Below, piece by piece: positions 53,572 through 64,000 of a stretch of 64,000 bases of DNA (position 1 is its first letter; the number at the start of each line of letters is the position of its first letter). The notes beneath the pieces are model-generated. The model did no database searches. It was not told the DNA's origin and worked only from the letters and a program-made list of their open reading frames with translations. This stretch comes from Myxocyprinus asiaticus (taxonomy: Eukaryota; Chordata; Actinopteri; Cypriniformes; Catostomidae): positions 22,511,197 through 22,575,196 of the forward strand of contig NC_059356.1 of assembly GCF_019703515.2 (NCBI RefSeq). Reading direction: 5' to 3'. The position numbers and the translations under genes were made by a program.

Positions 53572-55240
53572 AGATTATATCATGTGCTGGAAAGCAAAGG
53601 ATATTTTTCTCCTTTCCAGAGTGGGTTTCGGAACACTATGGATGCGGTTTTATGTCTAGAATCTGACATCAGGAAGGCTCAAGTTGACAAGTTTTAGTAT
53701 GGGTATTTCTCGACGTGGAGAAAGCCTACAATATCATATGGAAAGAGGGGCTTCTAATTAAACTGGATAAGATGGATACTGGAAGGAGAATGTTTAACTG
53801 GTTTCATAGTTTCCTTTTTGACAGATCTATTCAAGTCAGGGTGGGATCATCATATTCCAAAACATATTATATCAAAAAAGGTACTCCTCAAGATAATGTG
53901 TGTAGCCCCATCCTATTTAATGTAATGATTAATGAAAACTTTTCCCAGGTTGGTGCAGGAGTTGAAAAGTCTCTGTTTGCGGATGATGGAGCACTGTGAA
54001 AGAGAGGGAGAAATGTTTCGTATGTGGCTGAGTGTATGCAGAGTGCCAGTAATGAGGTGGAAAAATGGACTGATAAATGGGGACTTCATTTATCAGTGTC
54101 GAAAACACAGGTTATTTGTTTTTCAAAAAAGAGAGAATGTCCTAGTGTAAGATTACAGCTATACGGCAAACCTTTAGAACAAGTGAATGTGATAAGATAT
54201 CTGGGGGTATGGCTAGACACAAAACTGACATTAGCAATTCACATACAAAAAATAGTTGATAAATGCAAAAAAAGTTTTAAATATCTTAAGATGTTTAGCT
54301 GGGGTGGATTGGGGCGCCAGGCGTCACTCATTGAAGAGAATATATTGTGCATTAATTAGGTCAACTATAGATTATGTATGTATAGCATATGGGTCTGCGT
54401 CTAAAACTTTGCTGCAGAAAGTAGAAATAATTCAGTCACAGGCATTACGTATATGTTGTAGTGCTCTCAGATCTTCTTCTATTCCTGCCTTACAGGTAGA
54501 AATTAGTGAACTGCCTCTTGATATTAGAAGACAAAAGTTAATGTTGATTTACTGGATGACAGTAAAGGGACACTATGAAACTCATCCAGTTAAAAAGTAT
54601 TGGTAAAATGCTGGGAATATGAGTCAGCCAAGTTAAGAAGTTTTGGATGGATTGCAGAAGAAGAAGCCCAATCATGTGGAATAATAAATGTAGAAGTGAG
54701 CCCCATAGTAATAGTGTCACCTATTTCACCTTGGCTATTCCCTTTACCATTAGTAGATCTTAATCTGCAAGAAATGATTAATGATAAAAATAGAGTAATA
54801 GCAAAGGATGCAATGGTTAAACAGTATCTAGAGCAGAATTACTACTCAATGCTTACAATTTTCACAGATGGTTCTAAAGATCCTGAAACAGGTCGAGCTT
54901 CAGCAGCTGTATATGTCCCACATTTTCAAGTTAAAATTGGTAAAAGAGTATCTGACCAAGTAGGAGTTTATTCAACAGAGATGGTAGCAATACTATTAGC
55001 TATCAGGTGGATGGAGGACACTCGGCCAGTGAATGCGGTGATATGCTCAGATTCATTCTCTGCTTTATCAAGCCTTATTAGCGGGAGATCCTCAAGACAA
55101 GACATTTTATATGAAATTCTTTAAAGTATGTACAGAGTAAATAAGTTAGGAATTAAGTTGTGTTTCCTGTGGGTTCCAGCACACGTGGGAGTGGATGGAA
55201 ATGAGGAAGTTGATCATTTAGCAAAGCAGGCACTGAAATT
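53572..55240 (+). pseudogene. I/Nimb-type LINE, reverse transcriptase and RNase H
   Basis: The reverse transcriptase begins mid-domain: LESKGYFSPFQSGF, then VEKAYNIIWKEGLL and the catalytic LFADDGAL at about 53973-53996, followed at once by TGA (normally a Trp codon). Later blocks: KWGLHLSVSKTQVICFSKK and VIRYLGVWLDTKL. RNase H follows in another frame at 54600-55240: FTDGSKD, STEMVAILLAIRW, CSDSFSALSSL, PAHVGVDGNEEVDHLAKQAL. An RNase H after the reverse transcriptase is the mark of the I/Nimb group. Several frameshifts and stops make it dead. Confidence 0.87.
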
Positions 55241-55868
55241 ATCACATATAAATGAATATCCCACTAAGTAAAGAAGAAGTTAAGGCCAAAATCAGAACAG
55301 CTATAAAAGGGAAATGGCAAGAACTTTGGAATGAGGAGGGAAGAGGAAGACATCTTTATCATATTCAAAATCAAGTAGGAGGTGAAAGAGGGAATTTTGG
55401 TAGTAGAAGAGAAGACACAATCATTACCAGACTTAGCCTTGTGCACACATCTCTAAATGATTCCTTATTTAGAATTAACAAACATGAGTCTGGGAATTGT
55501 AGATTATGTGGATCAGCAGAACTGTAGAGCATGTACTAATATACTGTACTGCTTATGAAAATGAAAGAGTATTTCTGTTGGAAGAAATAAGAGAAATGGG
55601 GATAGGAAATCTTACTCTTAAAAAACTGATGCATAATGGCTTGAATCATCATAAAATATATAATGCATTAATGAGATATTTAAGAAAGGTAGAACTGTTT
55701 AATAGGATTTAAAAGGTAATCAATTTTTTTTTTATATATAACTTTTATTTATTTTTTTATTTTTTATTTTTTTCATTCCATCAGTGATCCACACTCCAGC
55801 CCAGTAGGTGGCGGGAATGCACCTATCGTTTGCCAACCTCCATAAAACGCAAAAGGAAGAAGAAGAAG

Positions 55869-55870
<2 letters not shown>
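55241..55870 (+). pseudogene. LINE C-terminal region and 3' tail
   Basis: The frame 55252-55527 ends at CRLCGSAEL, where the expected Cys/His knuckle reads into EHVLIYCTAYENER in the next frame. A T-rich stretch follows, and then CCAGTAGGTGGCGGGAATGC and AAGGAAGAAGAAGAAGAA. I take these as the 3' UTR and GAA-type tail of this LINE family. The tail assignment is from memory of similar fish sequences. Confidence 0.6.

Positions 55871-55918
<48 letters not shown>
55871..55918. repeat. (CA)n microsatellite
   Basis: About 24 units after the LINE tail. Confidence 0.95.
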
Positions 55919-55922
<4 letters not shown>

Positions 55923-56580
55923 ATACGGCCGAGAAGTTCATCACAATGAGAGACACGGAAAAGAGCGCGAGCTGCAGCAAAACTACTAACAAAAGACACT
56001 GATAACATTCAAAATAACACATTCAAGCGCCGGATGGCCAGTCAAAACACACACAGATGAAACAGAAACTCCTATTCAAGAACTGAATATGTTTCAAGCG
56101 GATTATACACATACCTGATGAAAGCTATTTCAAAAAGACACGTCTCACCCGTCTCAACAAATAACTGACGGTGATGTGTCTAATAATCATTCAGTAAATA
56201 CTTGGAAACAGCTGAGAAATTCATCTTTTATTTGGGATTAATGACACAAACATGCAAAAATATTATTACCTTCCTTTGCTTGTTATTTATGTTTAAGATA
56301 TTTTAATTGCTTGGTATTCTTAAAGCATTATTATGTCATGTCTCTGTAAAGTTTTTAAATGAAAAATTCTGAATCACCAAGTTGACAGTAATGCCATCAT
56401 GTTGTTTGGTTTCCAGCTTTTTTTGTAATTAACTAACCACCAGTTAATTGATAAATATTTATTGGATAGAGGTGTCCCTTCAGCAGGTGTGATATTTCTT
56501 TTATCTGATTTCAGATTTCTAGATCCATTTGACTGCAACAGTCTAATTCTTCTTCACTGTCCTTATTTCCTGGTGGCATT
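55919..56580. other. Intergenic, nothing recognised
   Basis: AT-rich; no exon or repeat called. Confidence 0.4.
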
Positions 56581-57750
56581 GGCACGGTGGCTCAGTGGGT
56601 TGCACTGTTGCTTTACAGCTAGAAGTTCAATGGTTTGAGTCCTGGCTCAACCTGGGCCTTTTTGTGTGGAATTTCTCCAGGTGCACTGGGGCTGGTTGCT
56701 CCAGCTGTGCGTAAGTTAAAACTTTTTATGCACTACTAAATATTTGAGCGTTGCACCATTAAACTTCGGTAGGACGTAACTCTACGTATAAACTCAATAT
56801 TTACGGCAGACTCCGACCAGGAGTAACGGATGGAATAAAAAAGCAGACTCATTTAATAACATCAGTGAGCTCATGTTTTGGCTGACAGGCATCAGTCCTT
56901 TCAACATATATGATGGTGTTGACATTTACACTCGTTTACATTTACGAGAGAGAAAAAACTTTTAAACAGCTCTTCAGCATGAAACCGATCTAACGGTGCC
57001 ATTTTCAGGATGCATCGCCCGGTGTCAAGTTTCAACATATACGAAATATATAAGATATTAAAATGAATAAATGTCTATTTTTCCAGCCTGTTGTATTAGT
57101 ATTTATTTATCACCCCTTATTTTTTTTAGATACAGTTCCTATACATTGTTATTTACACAGGGCAAATATGCTATTTATTAAATCTACTTTTATTATGTAT
57201 CGTATTTTAATGACAGTTAAATGACTGACAGTTACGTGAACAAACAAGATTTGAACATCAACCGTAACAAGATCAAACTGAAATTCACAGCTTTTTAACA
57301 CTTCTGTGTACAAATTTGAAGGCTGTTTATTGGATAAATACAGGTAAACGTCATATTATGCGACTACGCATTACTTTACGGAGAGCTTACAACCTACTAG
57401 TTAAGTCTTGCCTTAAGAACAGGTGGTGCAACCAAATTAAGCACTGACTTAGTTACAAACTAACTAGTAGTTACTAAGCCCTTAGTGTGAACTTTATTCC
57501 CAACTTACGTGAGAACTTACGCACAGCTGGTGCAACCCTACCCTGGTTTCCCCCACAGGTCAAGTGAACTGGAGACCCTAAATTGCCTGTAGGTGTGAGT
57601 AAATGTGTTTGTCTGTGTGCGTTAGCCCTGTTATGCACTGGCCACCTCCAGGGTATTTCCTCACCATCGGCCCGATACAGCTGGGATCTGCTCCAGCACT
57701 ACCTGCAAACCTGCATAGGATAAGCAGCTATAGAAAATGGATGGATGGAA
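56581..57750 (+). mobile_element. tRNA-derived SINE split by an inverted-repeat element
   Basis: Head GGCACGGTGGCTCAGTGGGT (A box) and GGTTTGAGTCCTGGCTC (B box) at 56581-56693. The body resumes at about 57538 with CCTGGTTTCCCCCACAGGTC and ends at ATAGAAAATGGATGGATGGA (57731-57750), a tail known from DANA/HAmo-type cyprinid SINEs. The 840-base insertion is listed separately. Confidence 0.75.
56694..57537. mobile_element. Non-autonomous DNA element with 24-base inverted ends
   Basis: Left GGTTGCTCCAGCTGTGCGTA; right TACGCACAGCTGGTGCAACC, one mismatch in the first 20. It is about 840 bases with no coding frame. It sits inside the SINE. Confidence 0.8.
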
Positions 57751-58505
57751 GTCCTACTTTCCAGCTATTTCCACTATATTTTTAAGGAAGAGTAGCCAAC
57801 TTGAAAAGTCTTCAGGATCATGCCACTGCATCTAAATCCACATTTTAAAAATGAATTTACATTTTGACAAGAAAATGACCTCAAACACTTCACCAGTTTG
57901 CACCAGTTTGTGTTAGGTGACGATTTGGTCACCTCAGTCCCACAGTCTTCACAATTTAAACTAATGTGGGTAGAAGTTGAAAGGCAAGTGTAAAAGGCCC
58001 AGCCAAGTAGTACCAGGCAGTTAATTGTGTTTACACGCAGAAGGATTTGAACAGTATTCCAATTACAAACTGTTTCTAAAGAAACATCTGAATAGAATAC
58101 CAAATAGTAGTCTAATGTCTGTCAAAGGAAGATAGTTTAATATAGGGTACAACGGGCTAAAGGCACCTCTTAAGGAAATTTGGCTTTTAATGGAAACAAA
58201 TCTTTATTTTTATTAAATATTGATTGAGCAACATCATTTGTGTGAAAAGAAATAATAACGAAAGGTTGTTTCGATTAAAATTCAGATTTTAAAAAAAGGT
58301 GGTGAGGGAGCCTTTTACCCCACACTTGGGGTAAAAGGCCCCTAGGGGGTTTAAAGTGATATTGTGTAGGTACCGGGCCAATAGTTATAGGGCACCATTT
58401 GTCAACTTGGGGTTCAGTGTCTTCACAAATATGCACTATCAACCCTAAGTTTTAGCTTGCAATAATTATTTTTAAAAAGATACATGTTTAGCTTGGAAAA
58501 AAAGG
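57751..58505. other. Unassigned stretch
   Basis: 58140-58400 contains GGGTACAACGGGCTAAAGGC and ACCCCACACTTGGGGTAAAA, hinting at a decayed transposon; no gene seen. Confidence 0.35.
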
Positions 58506-58842
58506 AACGTCATGGTTACTGGTGTAACCTCCGTTCCCTGATGGAGGGAACGAGACGTTGGTGTCGATGTAGTGACACTAGGGGTCACTCTTGGGAGCCC
58601 GAGACACCTCTGGTCTTTGATAAAAGGCCAATGAAAATTGGCGAGTGGTATTTGCATGCCACTCCCCCGAACATACGGGTATAAAAGGAGCTGGTATGCA
58701 ACCACTCATTCAGGTTTTACGCTGAGGAGCCGATATAAGGTCCGGCCATTTCAGCGGGTAGTTCAGCGTTGTGGCAGGAGGGACCAACGTCTCGTTCCCT
58801 CCATCAGGGAACGGAGGTTACACCAGTAACCATGACGTTCCC
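58506..58842. repeat. DIRS terminal repeat region with 55-base inverted arms
   Basis: 58506-58560 (GAACGTCATGGTTACTGGTG...) and 58788-58842 are near-perfect inverted copies. Between them lies a + oriented copy of the DIRS terminus (AGTGACACTAGGGGTCACTC) with a GGTATAAAAGGAGCTG box at 58678-58693, matching 52383-52560. A second partial terminus (GTCGATGTAGTGACACTAGG) follows at 58866. This fits the inverted terminal repeat plus internal complementary region of DIRS elements. Confidence 0.8.
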
Positions 58843-59641
58843 TATCTGTCACTCACTCGACGTTGGTGTCGATGTAGTGACACTAGGGGTCCCTATACAA
58901 AACGCCACAAGGCTGAACTGTGTTACGTGAACTGGCGGTGTGTGGTGGGCAGACTTGCTGTGTGCCTCATAGCCAGCACACCAGGTCGACACGTAACCTC
59001 CCCCAACACAGTTATGAGTGTCGAACGGCCCTTTTTGGGGACAAGTCGACTACCCAGAGATAGAGACAGGCTTAACCCAGTCATGGCCTCTTTCCCCTTC
59101 TCTTTTTCCACTCCCTAAAAAAGAAAGGGGGATTATCCGACTGGGCCACCAGGTCTAGTCGGGGGGTGTCCCTCCCAAGGGGAGGACACCGCAGAGACCA
59201 CACCTCGCCCCAAGAGAGGGGGGGATATTTAAGTGGAAGAATACATCACATGGTCTTTCCAACCATGTGGAGAGCCTTCAAGGTAGATCCTACCCAATGG
59301 GGGAGGAGTTACTACAACATGGAGACTGAGGGGCTCTGCCCAAGGAAGACGCAGTTTGCCAGTAGGGAAACGAACTAGCGGAAGATATAGATCGCATGGG
59401 GTTAGCCTTACAGGGAACTGCCACATGCGGAGCAACTACCCCAGAACCGGGCTCTTAGTTAGCGCGTGTACTGGGCCGGCAGCAAGTCTCTCCGAAAACT
59501 CGACTGCCACAGGGCTCGGAGGAAGTCAACCAGGGAACAACCTTTGTGAACACTACTGGGAATTAACAGCGCACGTCTTCAGCTCAAAAGGAGGTGGAAG
59601 GCGCTATGTGCAAGCGATACACCCGGCCGGCTATCCCGGGC
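58843..59641 (-). other. DIRS 3' non-coding region
   Basis: It lies between the recombinase frame and the terminal repeat. GC-rich, with no conserved frame recognised. Confidence 0.5.
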
Positions 59642-60640
59642 TTATCCGCTTGTGTTGCGTGCCACTACCTGGGACGAAACCGGTTCCACCCGGAGGTTGT
59701 AGAACCTTGCAAAAGGTGTTGGGTGTTGCCCAGCCCGCTGCTCTGCAATGTCTGTTAGAGAGGCACCTCTGGCCAGGGCCCAAGAAGCCGCTACACCACG
59801 AGTAGAATGGGCTCGTAGCCCTACCGGGGGCGGCATGTTTTGGGCGAGACATGCCATAGTTATGGTGTCAATGAGCCAGTGGGCGATCCTCTGCTTGGAG
59901 ACAGCGCTTCCTTTCCGCTGTGCACCGAAGCAGACAAAGAGCTGCTCAGAGAGTCTAAAGCTCTGCGTGCGATCCAAATAGATGCGCAAAGCGCGCACCG
60001 GACACAGCAACGCCAGGGCTGGGTCTGCCTCCTCCTGGGGCAGTGCTTGCAGGTTCACCTGGTCTCTAAAAGGAGTGGTGGGAACCTTGGGCACATAGCC
60101 CGGTCGGGGGTCTCAGGATCACGTGAGAATAGCCCGGACCGAACTCCAGGCACGTTTCGCTGACAGAGAACGCTTGCAGGTCACCTACCCTCTTGATGGA
60201 AGTGAGCGCAGTCAGGAGGGCAGTCTTCAAGGAGAGTGCCTTAAGCCCGGCTGACTGCAAAACTCAAAGGGGGCTCTCTGTAGACCCTGAAAAACTACAG
60301 AGGTCCGATGAGGGAACAAGGCGTGGCCTGGAGGGATTCAGCCTCCTGGCGCCTCTTAGGAACCTGATGATCAGATCATGCTTCCCTAAGGACTCACCGT
60401 CGACTGCGTCATGGTGTGCTGCTATGGCAGCAACGTACACCTTCAAGGTGGAAGGGGACAGCCTCCCTTCCAACCTCTCTTGCAGGAAGGAAAGCACTGA
60501 TCTGACTGCGCACCTCTGGGGGTCTTCCTGATGGGAAGAACACCACTTAGCGAACAGACACCACTTAAAGGCATACAGGCGCCTCGTAGAGGGAGCCCTA
60601 GCCTGAGTGAATGTGTCTACCACCGCAGGTGGGAGACAGC
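59642..60640 (-). pseudogene. DIRS tyrosine recombinase
   Basis: Reverse strand. The core-binding part, 60640-60300, reads ARAPSTRRLYAFKWCLFAKW and LSPSTLKVYVAAIAAHHDAV. The catalytic part follows in other frames: SIKRVGDLQAFSV (first Arg, near 60190), RAHSTRGVAASWALA (His and second Arg, near 59800) and FARFYNLRVEP (Tyr, near 59695). These are the R..HxxR..Y residues that let DIRS elements integrate as circles without target duplication. At least two frameshifts break it. Confidence 0.85.
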
Positions 60641-61575
60641 TTAGGTCTTCTGCGTCCCATCCAGGAGCCAGACATGGAGATTCCAGAGGTCTGGGCGCGG
60701 GTGCCAGATGGTGCCCCTTCCCTGAGAAAGAAGGGCCTTTCTCAGGGGAATTTGCCCAGGGGGAGCTGTCACGAGGAGCGTGAGGTCCGAGCACCACGTC
60801 TGGGTGGGCCAGTAGGGTGCTTACTAGGACGACCTTCTCCTCGTCCTCCCTGACCTTGCACAGGGTCTGTGCGAGCAGGCTCACTGGGGAAAACGCATAT
60901 TTGCGAATGCCAGGGGACCAGCTGTGTGCCAGCGCGTCTATGCCGAGGAAGGCCTCGGTGAGGGCGTACCAGAGCGGGCAGTGGGAGGATTCTTGGGAGG
61001 CGAACAGGTGCACCTGTGCCTGACTGAATCGACTCCAAATCAGCTGGACCACCTGAAGGTGGAGTCTCCACTCTCCCTTGAGGGTAACCTGTTGTTACGG
61101 CGCGTCCGCCGAAGTGTTGAGGTTGCCCGGGATGTGAGTGGCTTGCAGCGACTTGGTGCTGCTAACTCCGTTGGAGGAGACGGCGGGCGAGTTATGACAT
61201 ACAGCGGGAGCGCAGACCGCCTTGGCGGTTGACATATGCTACCGCTGCCGTGCTGTCTGTCCGAACTAGCACATGCTTGCCCTGGATCAATGGCCGGAAC
61301 CTCCGCAGGGCGAGCAGAATTGCCAGTAACTCGAGGCAGTTGATGTGCCAACGCAGCTGCGGACCCGTCTAGAGGCCGGCAGCTGCGTGCCCGTTGCCAA
61401 CAGCGCCCCAGCCCATTTTGGAGGCGTCTGTCGTGACCACGACGCGCCTGGAGACCAGTTCTAGCGGAACACCTGCTCGTGGAAACGAGAGGTCGGTCCA
61501 AGGGCTGAAAAGACGGTGACAGACCGACGTAATGGCCACGTGGTGTGTCCCGTGGCGCCATGCCCGTCTCGGGAC
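60641..61575 (-). pseudogene. DIRS RNase H and linker
   Basis: Reverse strand. VVTTDASKMGWGAVGNGHAA lies near 61430, then WHINCLELLAILLALRRFRP and VRTDSTAAVAYVNRQGGLRS, the RNase H core of DIRS pol. A TGA interrupts after the first block and a frame change follows near 61200. The frame reopens at 61052 with MVQLIWSRFSQAQVHLFASQ. Confidence 0.8.
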
Positions 61576-62390
61576 TCAAGTCTGGAGCCAGTGCTGAAGC
61601 GGCCTCATATGCATCAACCCGAGCGGGGTGGCCACCGCCGAGGACGCCATATGCCCCAGGAGCCTCTGAAAATGTTTCAGTGGAACCGCTGTTTTCTGTT
61701 TGAACGCCTTCAAACAGGCCAGCACCGACTGGGCGCGCTCGTTCGTAAGGTGCGCCGTCAAGGAGACTGAGTCCAACTCCAAACCGAGAAAAGAGATGCT
61801 CTGAACCGGGAGGAGCTTGCTCTTTTCCCAGCTGACCCGAAGCCCTAGTCGGCTGAGGTGTGAGAGCACCAGGTCCCTGTGTGCGCATAACCCGTCCCGA
61901 GAGTGAGCTAGGATTAGCCAGTCGTCGAGATAGTTGAGAATGCGAATGCCCACCTCCCTTAACGGGGCAAGGGAAGCCTCTGCGATCTTCGTAAAGACGC
62001 GAGGAGACAGGGACAGGCCGAAAGGGAGGACTTGTACCGATACGCCTGACCCTCGAACGCAAACCGCAGGAAGGGTCTGTGTCGAGGAAGGATCGAGACG
62101 TGAAAGTACGCATCCTTCGGGTCTACCGCCGCGAACCAATCTTGATGCCGGATGCTCGCTAGAATGCGTCTTTGCGTCAGCATCTTGAACGGGAGTCTGT
62201 GTAAGGCCCGGTTCAGTACTCGCAGGTCCAAGATTGGCCGCAACCCACCGCCTTTTTTCGGTACAATGAAGTAGGGGCTGTAAAACCCCCTCTTCATCTC
62301 GGCTGGAGGGACAGGTTCTATCGCGTCCTTCCGTAGGAGGGTAGCGATCTCCGCGCAAGGTAGCAGCGTTTCCATCTTTCACCAAGGTGA
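61576..62390 (-). pseudogene. DIRS reverse transcriptase
   Basis: Reverse strand. Frame 62375-61959: GFYSPYFIVPKKGGGLRPIL, DLRVLNRAL and VDPKDAYFHVSI. Frame to 61576: LPFGLSLSPRVFTKIAEASL, ILNYLDDWLILAHSRDGLCA (catalytic YLDD at 61921-61932), SFLGLELDSVSL. Together these are the seven reverse transcriptase blocks, separated by one frameshift near 62030. The catalytic residues are intact. Confidence 0.9.
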
Positions 62391-64000
62391 AGTGGACACC
62401 GCTGGACCTGGGCGGATGCCCAGCGAAGTGAATCGTGCAGCCGAGTCGGACGGTCCGGACCAGCCCTCGCGACGGACTGGAAAGCGCAAGCCATGCACCC
62501 GAGTTCCGCGCAAGGGGGACCAAAGGGACAATGTCATCGGATGTACCGGCGGGTGGGGCCTCGCGGCGGGGCGGAGCTTGAGGTGCCACACCACATCGTG
62601 GCCGTGCTGAGTCCGAGGACATCAAAGCACTTACCTGGCTCCTTGTGACCACCCCCGGAACAGCCTGGGACGGGGGAGGAAGAGGCCTGTCCTCATGACC
62701 CGTGGAGACTGTCACATCGGGGGCGGATTTGTGCCACAGCTGGGCGCTCAGGGCGGGAGACCGCCGCTGGAGCGCCAACCTGCCAAATGGAGTGGTGGAC
62801 GGTGGTCGTGATGCCAGCCGTACACACCGAATATGTGACCCAGGGAACAAGGAAACCACTCTTGCAGAGCTCTTGAGTACTGCAGCCACTTGGGCATGCA
62901 GCGCAATTAAATGCAAAAGGTAACAAAAAGAAGATCTGCTTACCAGCTCCAGAGCAGCGGGTTTCGTTGTCCCTGGGTCGCCCGTCTCAGGGGCGCTTCG
63001 AAGACCTCCGTGGGTTCTTCGGTGCCGGCTGTGAGACGGGTGGCGTCGGCTTCCTGCGGTGGGCTCGGCGGAGCCGGTGCAGTCACTGCAGGGGGACGCC
63101 CTCGGCGATGAGTAGATGGGGGGATCTTGAGCCACGCTGGGGCAGGACAAGCCGGCTAGCATCCATCTACTGCTCTACCATCGAGAACTGCTGGGCAAAG
63201 TCCTCGACAGTGTCGCCGAATAGGCCCGCCTGGAAAATGGGGGCAGCAAGGAATCGTGTCCTGTCGGCCTCACCCATCTCGACCAGGTTGAGCCAAAGGT
63301 GGCGCTCCTGGACCACTAGTGTGGCCATCGTCCGCCCGGGAGACCGCGCCGTGACCTACCCTCGTGCAGTTCCTTTAGCGCCTTGGCGGACTTGCAGGAG
63401 AGCCATGGCGTGCAGGGCGGAGGTGGCTTGTCCAGCAGCACCGTAGGCTTTGACCGTCAGAGACGACGTAAACCTACAGGCCTTGGACGGGGGCTTTGGG
63501 CACCCACGCCAGGTGGCGGCGCTCTGCGGGCATAGGTGCACCGCGAGCGCCTTTATCCACCGGGGGATTGCCGAATAACCCTTGGCCGCCCCACCATCGA
63601 GGGTAGTGAGAGCGGGGAAGCTGAAAAGATCGGGACCGGGCAGTAAAAAGTGCCTCCCGCGATCTTGTCAGCTCTTCATGCACTTCCGGGAAGAAAGGAA
63701 CGGGGCGGGGCGTGGCTTTGAGCGGCGCCGCGAGCCCAGGAACCAATCACAGAGCCGCGAGGGTTCAGGGAAGAGCGGTGAAATCCACTCTAACCGACGC
63801 TCGCGGCTGTCCGGGAAAGCATGTCGTCATCTCCGCGTCAGCCTGTGACTGGGCGATCGACCCCGAAGGGAGGAGCCCAGCCGAGGCTTCCGACTGGACG
63901 AGCCCGCTCTCCGATGCTGCGCTCGAGAGCTCATCACTTTCGCGGGCTCCGAATAAGAGGTCGAACTCGCCGTGAGACGAGCCGGCGGACTCACCCGGAA
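62391..64000 (-). pseudogene. DIRS gag (ORF1), partial, runs off the window
   Basis: Reverse strand. 63746-63474 contains VPFFPEVHEELTRSREALF and GGQGLFGNPPVDKGA. 63340-63170 in another frame gives VVQERHLWLNLVEMGEADRT and QAGLFGDTVEDFAQQFSMVE. The sequence aligns with 7223-8413. The 5' terminus and gag N-terminus lie beyond 64000. 62391-62930 links gag to pol and includes AVSRPERPAVAQIRPR. Confidence 0.75.

Noticed and set aside
55732..56022. Cysteine/valine-rich frame
   Set aside because: Translation of a (CA)n microsatellite; likewise 42919-43169.

Overview
The window reads as teleost nuclear DNA, most likely from a cyprinid (carp/minnow group). The evidence is spliced vertebrate genes, short introns next to transposon-filled ones, and a dense mix of fish repeats: DIRS retroelements, Tc1/Sleeping Beauty-type transposons, hAT elements, tRNA-derived SINEs, an I/Nimb-type LINE, gypsy-like gag fragments and many minisatellites. 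Nothing prokaryotic is present. The species call is inference.

Layout. 1-2.5 kb: the last two coding exons of an N-myristoyltransferase gene (nmt1 type, + strand) and its probable 3' UTR. 2.6-11.1 kb: repeat-rich spacer with MITEs, a broken hAT family, 58-bp and 88-bp tandem arrays, a reverse-strand DIRS fragment, a LINE endonuclease scrap, and an LTR plus gag fragment carrying codon-length minisatellites. 11.3-49.2 kb: four tandem + strand C-type lectin-like receptor loci, separated by mobile DNA. Locus A (11347-18446) is open but has a lost cysteine and a decayed exon. Locus D (28001-30073) is a pseudogene. Locus C (40208-44685) is open with a shortened lectin fold. Locus B (46511-49248) is fully intact with seven exons. 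Between A and D lie a second gag/minisatellite fragment, a hAT transposase remnant, and a solo LTR with a 30-bp minisatellite inside a hAT MITE. Between D and C lies a Tc1 element split by about 7.6 kb of foreign DNA. 50-56 kb: an LTR-like block holding a MITE, then an I/Nimb-type LINE whose middle has been replaced by a 1.2-kb deleted DIRS. 56.5-58.4 kb: a SINE split by an inverted-repeat element, then unassigned DNA. 58.5-64 kb: a large reverse-strand DIRS element (terminal repeat, tyrosine recombinase, RNase H, reverse transcriptase, gag), running off the right edge.

How the genes work together. The three openable lectin loci encode small type II membrane proteins with a short cytoplasmic tail, one transmembrane helix, a cysteine-containing stalk of two exons and a C-terminal lectin-like domain. 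Exon phases are the same throughout (1-1-1-1-0-2 where all exons are present). All four first exons share a Tyr-x-Asn motif in the tail, suggesting a young signalling receptor family evolving by birth and death. nmt1 is a housekeeping flank and is probably functionally unrelated. All exon limits come from reading splice sites and comparing the paralogues by eye; no search was run.
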